Positions 23,115 to 30,929 of a stretch of 40,405 nucleotides of DNA are shown piece by piece. The notes beneath the pieces are model-generated. The model saw only the letters and a list, made by a program, of their open reading frames with translations. It was not told the origin of the DNA and did no database searches. Within the stretch, counting starts at the first letter, position 1. Every line of letters starts with the position of its first letter. Position numbers and translations under genes: made by a program. The stretch covers positions 1 to 40,405 of the forward strand of contig NZ_VCLA01000018.1 in the NCBI RefSeq assembly GCF_009600885.1, given 5' to 3'. This DNA comes from Streptomyces jumonjinensis (GTDB taxonomy: Bacteria > Actinomycetota > Actinomycetes > Streptomycetales > Streptomycetaceae).

Positions 23115-24239
23115 ATGCCCCACCAGCCCGACCGCCGCTCCTTCCCCGCCGGACGCGGCGGTGCGCCCACCCTGTCAACCGGCCTGAAGAGCAGCGCCCT
23201 CCGCCTCGGCGGCGCCCTCGCCGCCGTGACCGCCGCGGCCCTGCTCTCCCTGCCCGCCGCCGTCGCGGCCCCGACTGCCACGAGCGGCGGGACCGCCACC
23301 GCACCGGGCACGGCCGCCTCCACCGTGGTGCATCCCCTCGCCCCGACAGCCGCCGACGAGAAGGCGGTACGGGACTACTGGACGCCGGCGCGGATGGCGG
23401 CCGTCCCCTCCGAGCCTTCGTCGGACCGGCCCCCCGCCGACGGCCCCGACGGAGCCGCCTGGCGGGGCTCCGCCGCCCTCTCCGCCTCCGTCGGCCGCCT
23501 CTTCTACACCGACCGCGACGGCGAGGACTCCAGCTGTACGGCCACCCTGGTCGCCGCCGCCAACCGCAGCACCGTCGTGACCGCCGCGCACTGCACCCTC
23601 GGACACGATCTCCTCGGCGACAACCACCGCTGGAACACCAACCAGCTCTTCGTCCCCGGCTACCGCGACGCCACCGCCCCCTACGGCGCCTTCGCGGTCC
23701 GGCTCGCCGCCGTACACCCCGAATGGGTCAAGAGCGGCGAGAACTCCCCCTACGACCAGGCGTTCCTGGCGCTCGGCCGCAACGCCGCCGGCCAGCGCGC
23801 CGCCGACGCCGCCGGATCCACCCAGCGCCTCGGATACGACCGGCCCGCGGACCGGCCGGTCCAGCAGTTCGGCTACCCCCGCGCCTCCGCCTACAAGGAG
23901 GAGCACAAGGGCCGGCCGGAGTTCACGGGGAAGCGGCTCGCCCACTGCTGGGGCACGCCCCGGGAGTTCTTCGGAGTGGGCGAAGCGCCGCAGGTCGAGG
24001 GCCAGTGGGGTGTCCGGTGCGATATGGGCGGCGGCTCCAGCGGCGGACCCCGGATGGCCGGATTCGACGCCTCCACGGGGAAGGGCGCCATCGTCGGCGT
24101 CAACAGCATGGGAGCGCGCATGACCGCGGACGGCCTGCTCTGCGAGTCGCCGGCAGCGGACTGCCACCGATACCTGGTCGGGCCGCAGTTCACCGCCCGG
24201 ATCACCCACCCCCTGTTCACGGCGGTCCAGAACTCCTGA
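23115..24239 (+). CDS. Secreted trypsin/V8-like serine protease
   Basis: A 374-residue protein starting at ATG 23115, after AGAGAGAGG. A long Sec-type signal with an extended n-region has its hydrophobic core at about 30-52 (LGGALAAVTAAALLSLPAAVAA). A propeptide-like segment runs to about 115. The catalytic triad is visible: VTAAHC (His159), YDQAFLAL (Asp214) and CDMGGGSSGGPRM (Ser309). Cysteine pairs around the His and the C-terminus fit extracellular disulfides. It belongs to the S1 chymotrypsin fold, closest in style to streptomycete V8-like/glutamyl-endopeptidase-type proteins; cleavage specificity cannot be told. It is convergent with the kinase gene. Confidence 0.9.
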   Translation: MPHQPDRRSFPAGRGGAPTLSTGLKSSALRLGGALAAVTAAALLSLPAAVAAPTATSGGTATAPGTAASTVVHPLAPTAADEKAVRDYWTPARMAAVPSEPSSDRPPADGPDGAAWRGSAALSASVGRLFYTDRDGEDSSCTATLVAAANRSTVVTAAHCTLGHDLLGDNHRWNTNQLFVPGYRDATAPYGAFAVRLAAVHPEWVKSGENSPYDQAFLALGRNAAGQRAADAAGSTQRLGYDRPADRPVQQFGYPRASAYKEEHKGRPEFTGKRLAHCWGTPREFFGVGEAPQVEGQWGVRCDMGGGSSGGPRMAGFDASTGKGAIVGVNSMGARMTADGLLCESPAADCHRYLVGPQFTARITHPLFTAVQNS

Positions 24240-24244
24240 CCCAC

Positions 24245-24257
24245 CCCTCCGCGAGGG
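24245..24257. terminator. Small hairpin between convergent protease and kinase genes
   Basis: CCCTC-CGC-GAGGG forms a 5-bp stem in the 34-base gap between two convergent stops. It is weak alone but well placed. Confidence 0.3.
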
Positions 24258-24273
24258 TCCGCACGCCCGCCGG

Positions 24274-25794
24274 TCATCGGGTCGGCGTGGGGAGCGGACA
24301 CCTCGGAAGTGCCGGACGGTCCTTCGTCCGGACGGCGGGCAACCACGCCCTGGCCTGCGCGTCGGCGTGCGGAACGCGAACACGGAACCAGCGGGTGGAC
24401 TCCAGGTCCTCCTCGTCGATGATGGACTGGCCCCGCGGGATCTGGCAGTCGATGTCGAGAACGTCACCGTGCCATACCCGTGTCGGCACGACGTTCTCGG
24501 CGGTGTAGGGCCGCATGGGGTCGATCGCCAGGCCGAGACTGCACTGCGGGTCCCGGTCCGCGCGGTCCTGGCAGCCCCGCTCGGCATTGAACACCCGGAT
24601 CTGTGCCGGGAGTTCATCGGACGCGTCCGACGGTGCGGACGGCCCTTCCTCTCCGGCGTACGACCAGATCGCCGCGCCCGCCGCGCCGCACACCGTGACG
24701 GCGAGGAAGGCGACACGGGTCCGGCGCCACACGCGTATCGCACGGCTCCTGGGGGTGGGTTCCTCCCTCCCGCCCTCCTGAGCCGCGATTCTCTCGAACA
24801 GGCTCTCTGCCGTATGGGCTGCGCGCGCCGTGTGGGTGGGGGCCAGGCAGTCGGCGGCCAGCACGCGCCAGAACTCCGGCACCGCGGTGTCCATCCGTAA
24901 CGGAGCACGCCCCGCGGCGTACTCCTGCACCGCGGCACCACGCGCAGCCGGTGTGGCGCCGGGGAACGGCGAGGCGCCGGACGCGAACACCTCGTGGATC
25001 ACGATGCCCAGGGCCCAGATGTCGGCGGTCGGCCGGACCTGCATGCCCAGGTCGCCGAGCGGGGCACGCCACCGCTCGGGCGGGAGGTAGTCCAGGGTGC
25101 CCATCGGGGGCGCATGGCCGTGCGTACCGGTGAGTTCGGTGGCGAGCCCGAAGTCCGAGAGCTTCACCGAACCGTCGGCGCCGATGAGGACGTTCTCGGG
25201 CTTGAGATCGGTGTGCACCCAGCCGGTACGGTGCAGATGCGCCAGTCCCTCGCAGATGCCGCCGATCAGCCGGCCGCCCTCGGCCTCGGTCACCCCGCCG
25301 TCGAGCAGGTCCCGCAGACTGCATCTGGCCCGCTCCATGACGAGCACGATCGCGCCGTCCAGGGACGGGCGCTCGGGCGCGCTGAGGACGAGGGAGTCCA
25401 GCAGCCGGACGAGCCTCGGATGCCCCGTCCGGCGGGCGAGTTCGACCTCGCGCCGGGCGGCCTCGGCCACGCCGCGGGCCTGGCGGGGCGCGAGTCCGGC
25501 GGTCGGCATGACCTTGAGCGCGACCTCGCCGCGTACCGGCGCCCGGTCGCCGTCCTGATCATGCGGCCGGGGCGTCGGATCCGTGTCGTCCGTCCGATCC
25601 GTGCTGTCCGTCCGATCCGTGTCGTCCGTCCGGTCGTGGGCCGATCGCCCGGCGTAGACGGTGGCCCAGCCGCCGGCCCCGATCGGCTCGGCGACCTCCC
25701 AGTCCCCCACCCGGTAGCCCCGGGGCAGCAGCTCCGTCCGGTCGCTTCCCCATGAGGCACCCCGACCCTGTACCGGTGCCACGTCCTCTACCAC
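24274..25794 (-). CDS. Membrane Ser/Thr protein kinase
   Basis: A 506-residue Hanks-type kinase from GTG 25794. The glycine loop is IGAGGWATVYAG (38-49), the ATP lysine is K94 in VALKVMP and the helix-C Glu is in REVELARR. The catalytic loop HTDLKPEN (194-201) and DFGLA (214-218) are intact, and TLDYLPPERW is the activation-loop end. One membrane span (about 361-380) separates an outside domain of about 125 residues with four cysteines (PQCSLG, IDCQIP, PRCPLP) that may sense an extracellular signal. An acidic, repeat-encoded insert sits between the glycine loop and K94 (about 52-75). The gene overlaps the upstream FHA gene by seven bases, so the two are co-translated; the FHA protein is the likely phosphothreonine-reading partner or substrate. 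Confidence 0.92.
   Translation of the reverse strand: MVEDVAPVQGRGASWGSDRTELLPRGYRVGDWEVAEPIGAGGWATVYAGRSAHDRTDDTDRTDSTDRTDDTDPTPRPHDQDGDRAPVRGEVALKVMPTAGLAPRQARGVAEAARREVELARRTGHPRLVRLLDSLVLSAPERPSLDGAIVLVMERARCSLRDLLDGGVTEAEGGRLIGGICEGLAHLHRTGWVHTDLKPENVLIGADGSVKLSDFGLATELTGTHGHAPPMGTLDYLPPERWRAPLGDLGMQVRPTADIWALGIVIHEVFASGASPFPGATPAARGAAVQEYAAGRAPLRMDTAVPEFWRVLAADCLAPTHTARAAHTAESLFERIAAQEGGREEPTPRSRAIRVWRRTRVAFLAVTVCGAAGAAIWSYAGEEGPSAPSDASDELPAQIRVFNAERGCQDRADRDPQCSLGLAIDPMRPYTAENVVPTRVWHGDVLDIDCQIPRGQSIIDEEDLESTRWFRVRVPHADAQARAWLPAVRTKDRPALPRCPLPTPTR
25583..25636 (-). repeat. 18-bp tandem repeat x3 inside the kinase gene
   Basis: Three in-frame units of about GTGTCGTCCGTCCGATCC (25583-25600, 25601-25618, 25619-25636) encode the Asp/Thr/Arg-rich insert RTDDTDRTDSTD of the kinase N-lobe. 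Copy number is a probable strain-variable feature. Confidence 0.8.
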
Positions 25795-26576
25795 CCCCGC
25801 GCGGCCCGGGGCGGCAACAGCGCGAGATGCTCCTCCTGAACGATGCCGAACCTCAGCGCGAGCGCGACCACGGCCTCACGCTTCCCGTTCCGGCGGTCCC
25901 CCCTGCCGGTCTCGGCCGTCTGGGGAACGTCGATCCTCAGCTTCTCCTCGGCGAGGTAGTCGATGTGCGAACTGACCGCTCGCGGCGTCAGCCTGGCGCA
26001 GGCGGCGTGACCCCTGAGCCGCTCCACGACCTGGGGGGTGGTCGGCACGGCGACCGGTGACTCGTCGCGCAGCCAGGGTTCGCAGAGCACGACGAGCACC
26101 AGGAAGTACGTGGCCGTCTCGTCCAGGGAGTACGCCGTGACGGTGCGGCTCTCTCCCGGCCCGCCCATGCCCTGCGGATCCAGGTAGAGGTGGTCGGGCG
26201 CGAACACCTGGAAGGAGACCGTGGTGTCGCGGCGGGTGGGCAGAACCACCCGGGAGAACTCGAACGGGATGGGCGCTCCGGCACGCCGCGGCGGCACCCG
26301 CAGGTACTCCCCCGCCCCTTCCGGGTTCTCCACCAGATAGCTGTGGGTGGTGCTGTGGTTGCTCAGCTGCCAGTGGTCGTCGGTCGCCCGGATCTCACCG
26401 GCCAGCCGTGAGATGGCGGCATCGGCGAGCCGGAGCTCGACCGGCGTGGTCGACGAGCCGCGCCCGAAGCGCGCGCTCTCCCCCGGGCCGAGTCTGAGGG
26501 TCACCGCGTCGCCGTACGGCTCCCTGCCGACGCCGCCACCGCTCCCTTGCGGTAGATGGACGACTACGCCGCTCAC
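25788..26576 (-). CDS. FHA-domain protein
   Basis: A 262-residue soluble protein starting at GTG 26576, with AGGGGGAGCG upstream. Residues 25-95 form a forkhead-associated domain: RFGRG (36-40), the phosphothreonine-contacting ISRLAG (55-60) and LSNHSTTHSYLVE (71-83). The middle (100-165) is beta-rich (VVLPTRRDTTVSFQVFAP, YLDPQG). The C-terminal ~100 residues (TPQVVERLRGH...TPRAVSSHIDYLAEEKL) read like a winged-helix-type domain. FHA domains bind phosphothreonine peptides. The seven-base overlap with the kinase gene makes a kinase-FHA signalling pair likely. No secretion or membrane signal is seen. Confidence 0.88.
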   Translation of the reverse strand: MSGVVVHLPQGSGGGVGREPYGDAVTLRLGPGESARFGRGSSTTPVELRLADAAISRLAGEIRATDDHWQLSNHSTTHSYLVENPEGAGEYLRVPPRRAGAPIPFEFSRVVLPTRRDTTVSFQVFAPDHLYLDPQGMGGPGESRTVTAYSLDETATYFLVLVVLCEPWLRDESPVAVPTTPQVVERLRGHAACARLTPRAVSSHIDYLAEEKLRIDVPQTAETGRGDRRNGKREAVVALALRFGIVQEEHLALLPPRAARGW

Positions 26577-27059
26577 CGCTCCCCCTGTCCCGCGTGTCGA
26601 CAGTTGTCATAACACGCCGAACGCTACCGGCTGCACAGGGGAGTCAACCGCGCCGCATCGGCCACTTCCGGGCCTGCGGAGACGCGGGCAACGCCCCGAA
26701 TCCGGGTGAAAGACCCGTTCGGTACGCGGGAGGGAGGCGCGCGGGGGAGGCGACCGACTCCGTCAGGGGCGGTCATGGCACCGTGCGCGACGACGAGTGC
26801 CCACCCGTGTGGTGCGGCGAACCCGACGATCACGTTCCACGGGCCGGCCTGGGCCTTTGGCGTGTGGCTCGGCCCGCGTGTGTGAACGTGTCGGCGAGGC
26901 GGGGGACGCGGTCGGCGAGGGCCTGGGCCCCGGCAGCCGTCATCGTGGTCGCCTTTACCCCCCGATGAGGGTGAAGCGGCGTCGCCGTGGTTGACGCATC
27001 GGCTCGGGATCCCCGGCTGGTTCAGGGAGGCGACGTGACCGGACAGGCCGAGCCGGGCC

Positions 27060-27084
27060 GGGCCCCGGGCCCCGGGCCCCGGGC
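27060..27084. repeat. GGGCCCC 7-bp palindromic repeat, three and a half units
   Basis: GGGCCCC runs without a break from 27060 to 27084. Each unit is self-complementary, so the whole tract can fold. It lies 50 bases downstream of the GH43-like gene stop. Confidence 0.75.
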
Positions 27085-27105
27085 AGAAGCGCCCTCGTAC
27101 CACGC

Positions 27106-27126
27106 GGCGACGCGTGCGGCGTCGCC
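27106..27126 (-). terminator. Terminator hairpin of the GH43-like gene, 8-bp stem
   Basis: GGCGACGC and GCGTCGCC pair around GTGCG, 10 bases past the stop of the minus-strand gene. Confidence 0.55.
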
Positions 27127-27135
27127 CACCGGCCC

Positions 27136-29163
27136 TCAGTAGGCGGGAGCGCCCGAACGGACGGGGGCGACCGCGCGATCGCCGAACGCGGTCCACGGGC
27201 GCCAGCCACCACTGGGCCGGGCCTGCACACGGGTGCGTATCCCGCCCTCGGCGGTGACGGCGAAGACATGAATCCGTCCGGTGGCGTCGGCCGCGGCCGT
27301 CGGTGTGGCGGCGAGGAGGACACCGGGCTCACCGAAGTCGTCACCGGGATCCCAGCTGCCGCCGGGCGTGATGTGCCAGCGGTGGCCGAGTCGCTCACCG
27401 CCGGGGGACAGCGCGAATGCCTCAAGTCTGCCGTCGGCGCCGGGGGCGAGCATCGGGGCCCCGGCCGTCCAGCCGAACAGCGGTTTCCAGCCGTCCCACC
27501 CGCCGCTCGGCACTGCCTGTCGCCGGTAGAAGGCCGCCAGGCCGGACGGGGCGATCGCGACGACGGTGAGCCTTCCGCTGCCGTCGCGGGTCACGCGCGG
27601 CGCGGCGCCGGCCGCGGTACCGAAGCGTTGCCACCCAGCCCAGCGGCCACCGGGCGACTCCTGCCACCGGTGATTGATCCCGGAGCCACCGGGGGCGAGG
27701 GCGAACACCTCAAGCCTGCCGTCGGCGTTGGCCGCGACGACCGGCGGCGTGCCCGCCGGCCCGCCGAATCCGGCGTCCCACGCGTCCCATGTCAGCGATC
27801 CGGGCGACCACTGCCGCCGCCGCGCGATGCCGCCGCCGCCAGGGCTCAGCGCGAAGACCTCCAGCCTGCCGTCGGCGTCGCGGCCGACAGCGGGAGCGGA
27901 ACCGGCCGGGCCGCCGAACTCCTCCCAGTCGTACCAGCGGCCGTCCGGCCGCTGCACCCGGTGGTGCAGGTCGACGCCGCCCGGGGCGAGGGAGAACACC
28001 TCAAGCCTGCCGTTGGTGTTACGGCCGAGGGTGGGAAGCGCGCCGGCCGGGCCGCCGAAACGCTCCCACGCCGACCAGGTGTCGGACTCCGGGTCGATCT
28101 GGACGCGCCGCAGCATCGAACGGTCACCGGCGTCGAGCGCGAGCACGGTCAGCCGGCCGTCGACGTCCAGGGCGGCGACCGGGTTGTCCATGCTCTGCCA
28201 CGGGGGTGGTGTGTCCCGCCAGTGCAAGGGCGCCAGGTACAGGCCCTGGTGGAACCACCCCGCGGCGCTCGCGTACCACTCCTGCCCGTCGGTCACCACC
28301 TCTACGGCATGACCGGGCACATGACCCGCGTAGTCGTCGAGGGTGAAGCGGAACGGGTCCCGGGACGCGAACACGTCCGTACCGTCATAGCCATTGCGGG
28401 GGCCGATGAACAGGTAGTACCAGCCGTCCCGTTCGACCACGTACGGCGACTCGGTGACCGATACCGTGGCGTCGGTGGTCTCGTCGGTGAACGCGGTGCC
28501 CGGCTCGCTCCAGTGCACCAGATCATCGGACCGGCGGAAGGACACGATATGCCGGCCGCCGGCGCCGGACAGTTCGGTGTAGTACATCACCCATTCGCCG
28601 CCGATCCGCAGCACCATCGGGTCGCGCGCCGCGAGTCCCCGGAACAGCGGGCCGGACGGTATGCGGGTCCAGGTGAACAGGTCGGTCGACGTGGCGAGGT
28701 TGATCGCGACGCCGCCCTGACCGCCGGCGGCGTAGAACATCCAGAAGGTGCCGCCCGCCTCGACGACATGCGGCGCCCACAGGTGTTTCTCGCCGAAGTA
28801 GGTGGGGGCGACGGTCAGCGCGTCGGCGTGTGCGGTCCACGGGCCGTGTGGATCCGGCGCGGAGGCATGGGCGAAGGCGACCTCGGCCGCGCTGTCCGGG
28901 GATTCGCCCGGCGGTGCGCTGTCGCCGACGATGCTGAACAGGTGCCACCGGCCGTTCGCCTTGATCAGTGCGTGGTCGTTGAGATAGCGCCGCCGTCCGG
29001 GGGTGGACGGATCGTAGACGTGTGTGAAGGGTCCCGCGCCGATCCACCGGTGCGGCGGGACAGCCGTGGCGGTCGCGGCCGTCGATCGGCCGGCGCCCAG
29101 GAGCGTGAGCGCGCCGCCCCCTGCGGAGCCCCGCAGAAGGCGCCGTCTGCTGATGGGATACAT
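27136..29163 (-). CDS. Tat-exported GH43/GH32-like glycosidase with a C-terminal PLL-type lectin propeller
   Basis: A 675-residue protein from ATG 29163, with GGAGAAG just upstream. A twin-arginine signal is visible (ISRRRLLRGSAGGGALTLLGAG, residues 4-25). Residues 35-310 read as a five-bladed glycosidase propeller of the GH43/GH32 type. Candidate acidic catalytic positions are Asp of NDHALI, Asp of ARDPMVL and Glu of TESPYVV. Residues 345-670 contain seven repeats of the pattern [13 protein letters not shown]...HRWQ...GGW..W..FGGPAG. This is the DUF346/PLL repeat that builds seven-bladed fucose-binding lectins in Photorhabdus. The enzyme probably binds and cleaves an extracellular polysaccharide; the sugar specificity is not readable. 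It lies just downstream of the M23-PLL gene on the same strand. Confidence 0.83.
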   Translation of the reverse strand: MYPISRRRLLRGSAGGGALTLLGAGRSTAATATAVPPHRWIGAGPFTHVYDPSTPGRRRYLNDHALIKANGRWHLFSIVGDSAPPGESPDSAAEVAFAHASAPDPHGPWTAHADALTVAPTYFGEKHLWAPHVVEAGGTFWMFYAAGGQGGVAINLATSTDLFTWTRIPSGPLFRGLAARDPMVLRIGGEWVMYYTELSGAGGRHIVSFRRSDDLVHWSEPGTAFTDETTDATVSVTESPYVVERDGWYYLFIGPRNGYDGTDVFASRDPFRFTLDDYAGHVPGHAVEVVTDGQEWYASAAGWFHQGLYLAPLHWRDTPPPWQSMDNPVAALDVDGRLTVLALDAGDRSMLRRVQIDPESDTWSAWERFGGPAGALPTLGRNTNGRLEVFSLAPGGVDLHHRVQRPDGRWYDWEEFGGPAGSAPAVGRDADGRLEVFALSPGGGGIARRRQWSPGSLTWDAWDAGFGGPAGTPPVVAANADGRLEVFALAPGGSGINHRWQESPGGRWAGWQRFGTAAGAAPRVTRDGSGRLTVVAIAPSGLAAFYRRQAVPSGGWDGWKPLFGWTAGAPMLAPGADGRLEAFALSPGGERLGHRWHITPGGSWDPGDDFGEPGVLLAATPTAAADATGRIHVFAVTAEGGIRTRVQARPSGGWRPWTAFGDRAVAPVRSGAPAY

Positions 29164-29180
29164 GAGCTTCTCCAGAGGAA

Positions 29181-29221
29181 CCCGCGGCCGGCCGGGTCGG
29201 GCCGACTCGGCCGGCCGCGGG
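29181..29221 (-). terminator. Very strong intercistronic hairpin, 18-bp stem
   Basis: CCCGCGGCCGGCCG and CGGCCGGCCGCGGG pair perfectly. A G-T wobble and three further pairs bring the stem to 18 bp around the loop GGGCC. It occupies most of the 65 bases between the M23-PLL stop and the GH43-like start, ending 18 bases from that start. Confidence 0.75.
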
Positions 29222-29228
29222 GGCGGGA

Positions 29229-30737
29229 TCAGTCGACGGCGGGGCCGGAGGTGTTGTTGAGCCAGACCCAGTCGGACCAGGTCGTGAAGCCGGTCTGCCA
29301 CTTGTGATACACACCCGCACGGCTGGTCCCGAACACTTCGATACGACCGTCGGCGTTCGTCGTGGCAGTGATCTCGGTCCCGCCCTCGCCGAAGCCCACC
29401 CAATCGCCGTAAGGCGCGTTCACCCCGGTCTGCCAGGTATGCATCGCGACACTCCCATTGATCGCGAACACCTCCACCCGCCCGTCCGGAGTCCGCTCAC
29501 TGGTCAGCTGAGAATCCGCCGGACCACCCGCCGCCTCCCAACCCGACCAACTCGACGCCCCCGTCTGATACCGGTGGAACACACCCACCGGACCCGACGC
29601 GAACACCTCCAACCGCCCATCCGCATTGTGATCCACCGTCAGATCACGCCCACCCGTACCGAACGACTCCCACGACGACCAACCGCCGTTCACCGCCGTC
29701 TGATACTGATGCTCGAACACCTCACCGTTCAACGCGAACACCTCAAGACGGCCATCCGCCGACTTCTCCATCTCCAAACGGCCGCCCGCCGGACCACCGC
29801 CCGTACCCTCCCAACCCGACCAACCACCCGCGGTCTGATACCGGTGAAACACCCCCACCGAACCAGAGGCGAACACCTCCAACCGCCCATCCCCATTCGC
29901 CCCCACCGCGACATCACGCCCACCCGTACCGAACGACTCCCAGCCCGACCAACCACCCGAAGGCGACACCTGCCACCGATGCTGAAGAACATCCCCATTG
30001 ATCGCGAACACCTCAAGACGACCATCCGCATTCGGCGCGATCGCCAACTCCGCACCACCCGGCCCGCCCAACGACTCCCACGCGGACCAACCCCCGTTCG
30101 CCGCCAACTGCCACGCATGATGAACCCCATCAGCACCAGCCGCGAACACCTCCAACCGCCCATCCGCCGAACGCGCCGACACCACCCGCCCCGACTCCAC
30201 CGGATACACCAACGGCACCGGTCGGGGGCCGCTGCCAGGTGTGCAGGGCAGCTCCACACCGCGGGCTTCGAGGTAGGGGACGGGGTTGGTCCGGTGGTTG
30301 GTGGTTCTGTCGCCCCACACGCGCAGATGGAGGTGGGGACCACTGGACTGGCCCTCGGAGCCCATCAGCGCGATGCGCTGACCGGCCACGACATGCTCGC
30401 CGACGGCGACGTACCGCTGATACATATGCCCGTACTCGGTCACCGTCCCATCGGGATGCAGGATGCGGATCCACTGGCCGTAGCCGGAGATGGGGCCCGA
30501 GTCGATCACCTCGCCGTCGCCTACGGCATGGATCGGGGTGCCGTAGTCGTTGGCGATGTCGATGCCGTTGTGGGAATCGCTGTAGTACTGGGACACGAAC
30601 CCGGAGGCCGGGCACGAGCCGGCGAAGCCGGCGGATTGAGCGGCGGCGGCCGGCGCCGTCGTCACCAGAGCCGGCAGTAGAGCGGTCGTCGCCGCGAGAA
30701 CGAGGCGCAGCGCGCGTCGGGAGAGACCCGGAAGCAC
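29229..30737 (-). CDS. Secreted M23 peptidase with a C-terminal seven-repeat PLL-type lectin propeller
   Basis: A 502-residue protein. GTG 30737 was chosen because AGGGAGGAGGG lies just upstream; an ATG at 30773 has no such site. The signal peptide is about 1-34 ([24 protein letters not shown]). Residues 50-140 are a zinc metallo-endopeptidase of the LytM/M23 family, with SHNGIDIA (His56, Asp60) and HLHL (His135, His137) as zinc ligands. Residues 185-500 contain seven copies of a 45-residue unit: DGRLEVFA...[21 protein letters not shown]23 enzymes cut peptidoglycan cross-bridges. The lectin propeller could hold the enzyme on a glycan of the producer or of a competitor. The repeats are very alike at DNA level. 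Confidence 0.88.
   Translation of the reverse strand: MLPGLSRRALRLVLAATTALLPALVTTAPAAAAQSAGFAGSCPASGFVSQYYSDSHNGIDIANDYGTPIHAVGDGEVIDSGPISGYGQWIRILHPDGTVTEYGHMYQRYVAVGEHVVAGQRIALMGSEGQSSGPHLHLRVWGDRTTNHRTNPVPYLEARGVELPCTPGSGPRPVPLVYPVESGRVVSARSADGRLEVFAAGADGVHHAWQLAANGGWSAWESLGGPGGAELAIAPNADGRLEVFAINGDVLQHRWQVSPSGGWSGWESFGTGGRDVAVGANGDGRLEVFASGSVGVFHRYQTAGGWSGWEGTGGGPAGGRLEMEKSADGRLEVFALNGEVFEHQYQTAVNGGWSSWESFGTGGRDLTVDHNADGRLEVFASGPVGVFHRYQTGASSWSGWEAAGGPADSQLTSERTPDGRVEVFAINGSVAMHTWQTGVNAPYGDWVGFGEGGTEITATTNADGRIEVFGTSRAGVYHKWQTGFTTWSDWVWLNNTSGPAVD
29440..30200 (-). repeat. DNA-level tandem repeats of about 135 bp in the M23-PLL gene
   Basis: The string GCGAACACCTC followed by near-identical bases recurs at about 29463, 29599, 29735, 29872, 30003 and 30142. 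It encodes successive DGRLEVFA motifs. The copies keep near-identical nucleotides even at third positions, unlike the homologous repeats of the GH43-like neighbour. This suggests recent duplication or gene conversion within the array. Confidence 0.7.
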
Positions 30738-30824
30738 GTGACCCTCCTCCCTCTTGGTAGTCGTCTCGAACATATGTGGGATGTGAGTGCGGCTGGCGCG
30801 AACCGTCGGTCCCGACGGGAGTCA

Positions 30825-30848
30825 CGGGCGCCCCGACGCGGGCGCCCG
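30825..30848 (-). terminator. Terminator hairpin of the esterase gene, 8-bp stem
   Basis: CGGGCGCC and GGCGCCCG pair around an 8-base loop, 80 bases past the stop of the minus-strand esterase and upstream of the M23-PLL gene. A second small stem, CCGTCG/CGACGG, lies at 30803-30818. Confidence 0.5.
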
Positions 30849-30929
30849 GAACGCCGCGCCGGGGCGCCGACGAGAGCGTCCCCCGAGCTCATGGGAGAGC
30901 CTTCAGGGACGCGCTCCGCCCGTCATGCC

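Larger units (their letters stand above)
26577..27135. other. Gene-free stretch upstream of the FHA-kinase pair
   Basis: I see no supportable gene. Frames on both strands are low-complexity, and a 37-codon minus frame (26943-26830) has no family signature. The stretch holds a TGTCGACAGTTGTCA dyad-like sequence near 26597-26611, upstream of the FHA start. At its far end it holds a GGGCCCC repeat and the hairpin terminator of the GH43-like gene. Confidence 0.5.

Noticed and set aside
26597..26611. Operator at TGTCGACAGTTGTCA upstream of the FHA gene
   Set aside because: The dyad is imperfect and occurs once; no family of regulator can be named.
26624..27196. 190-codon minus frame between the FHA gene and the GH43-like gene
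   Set aside because: Overlaps the end of the GH43-like gene in another frame and reads as Arg/Pro-rich filler; a 37-codon minus frame inside it is also unconvincing.
29440..30200. CRISPR-like array
   Set aside because: The regular spacing comes from in-frame protein repeats of about 45 residues, and the spacers are coding and similar to one another.
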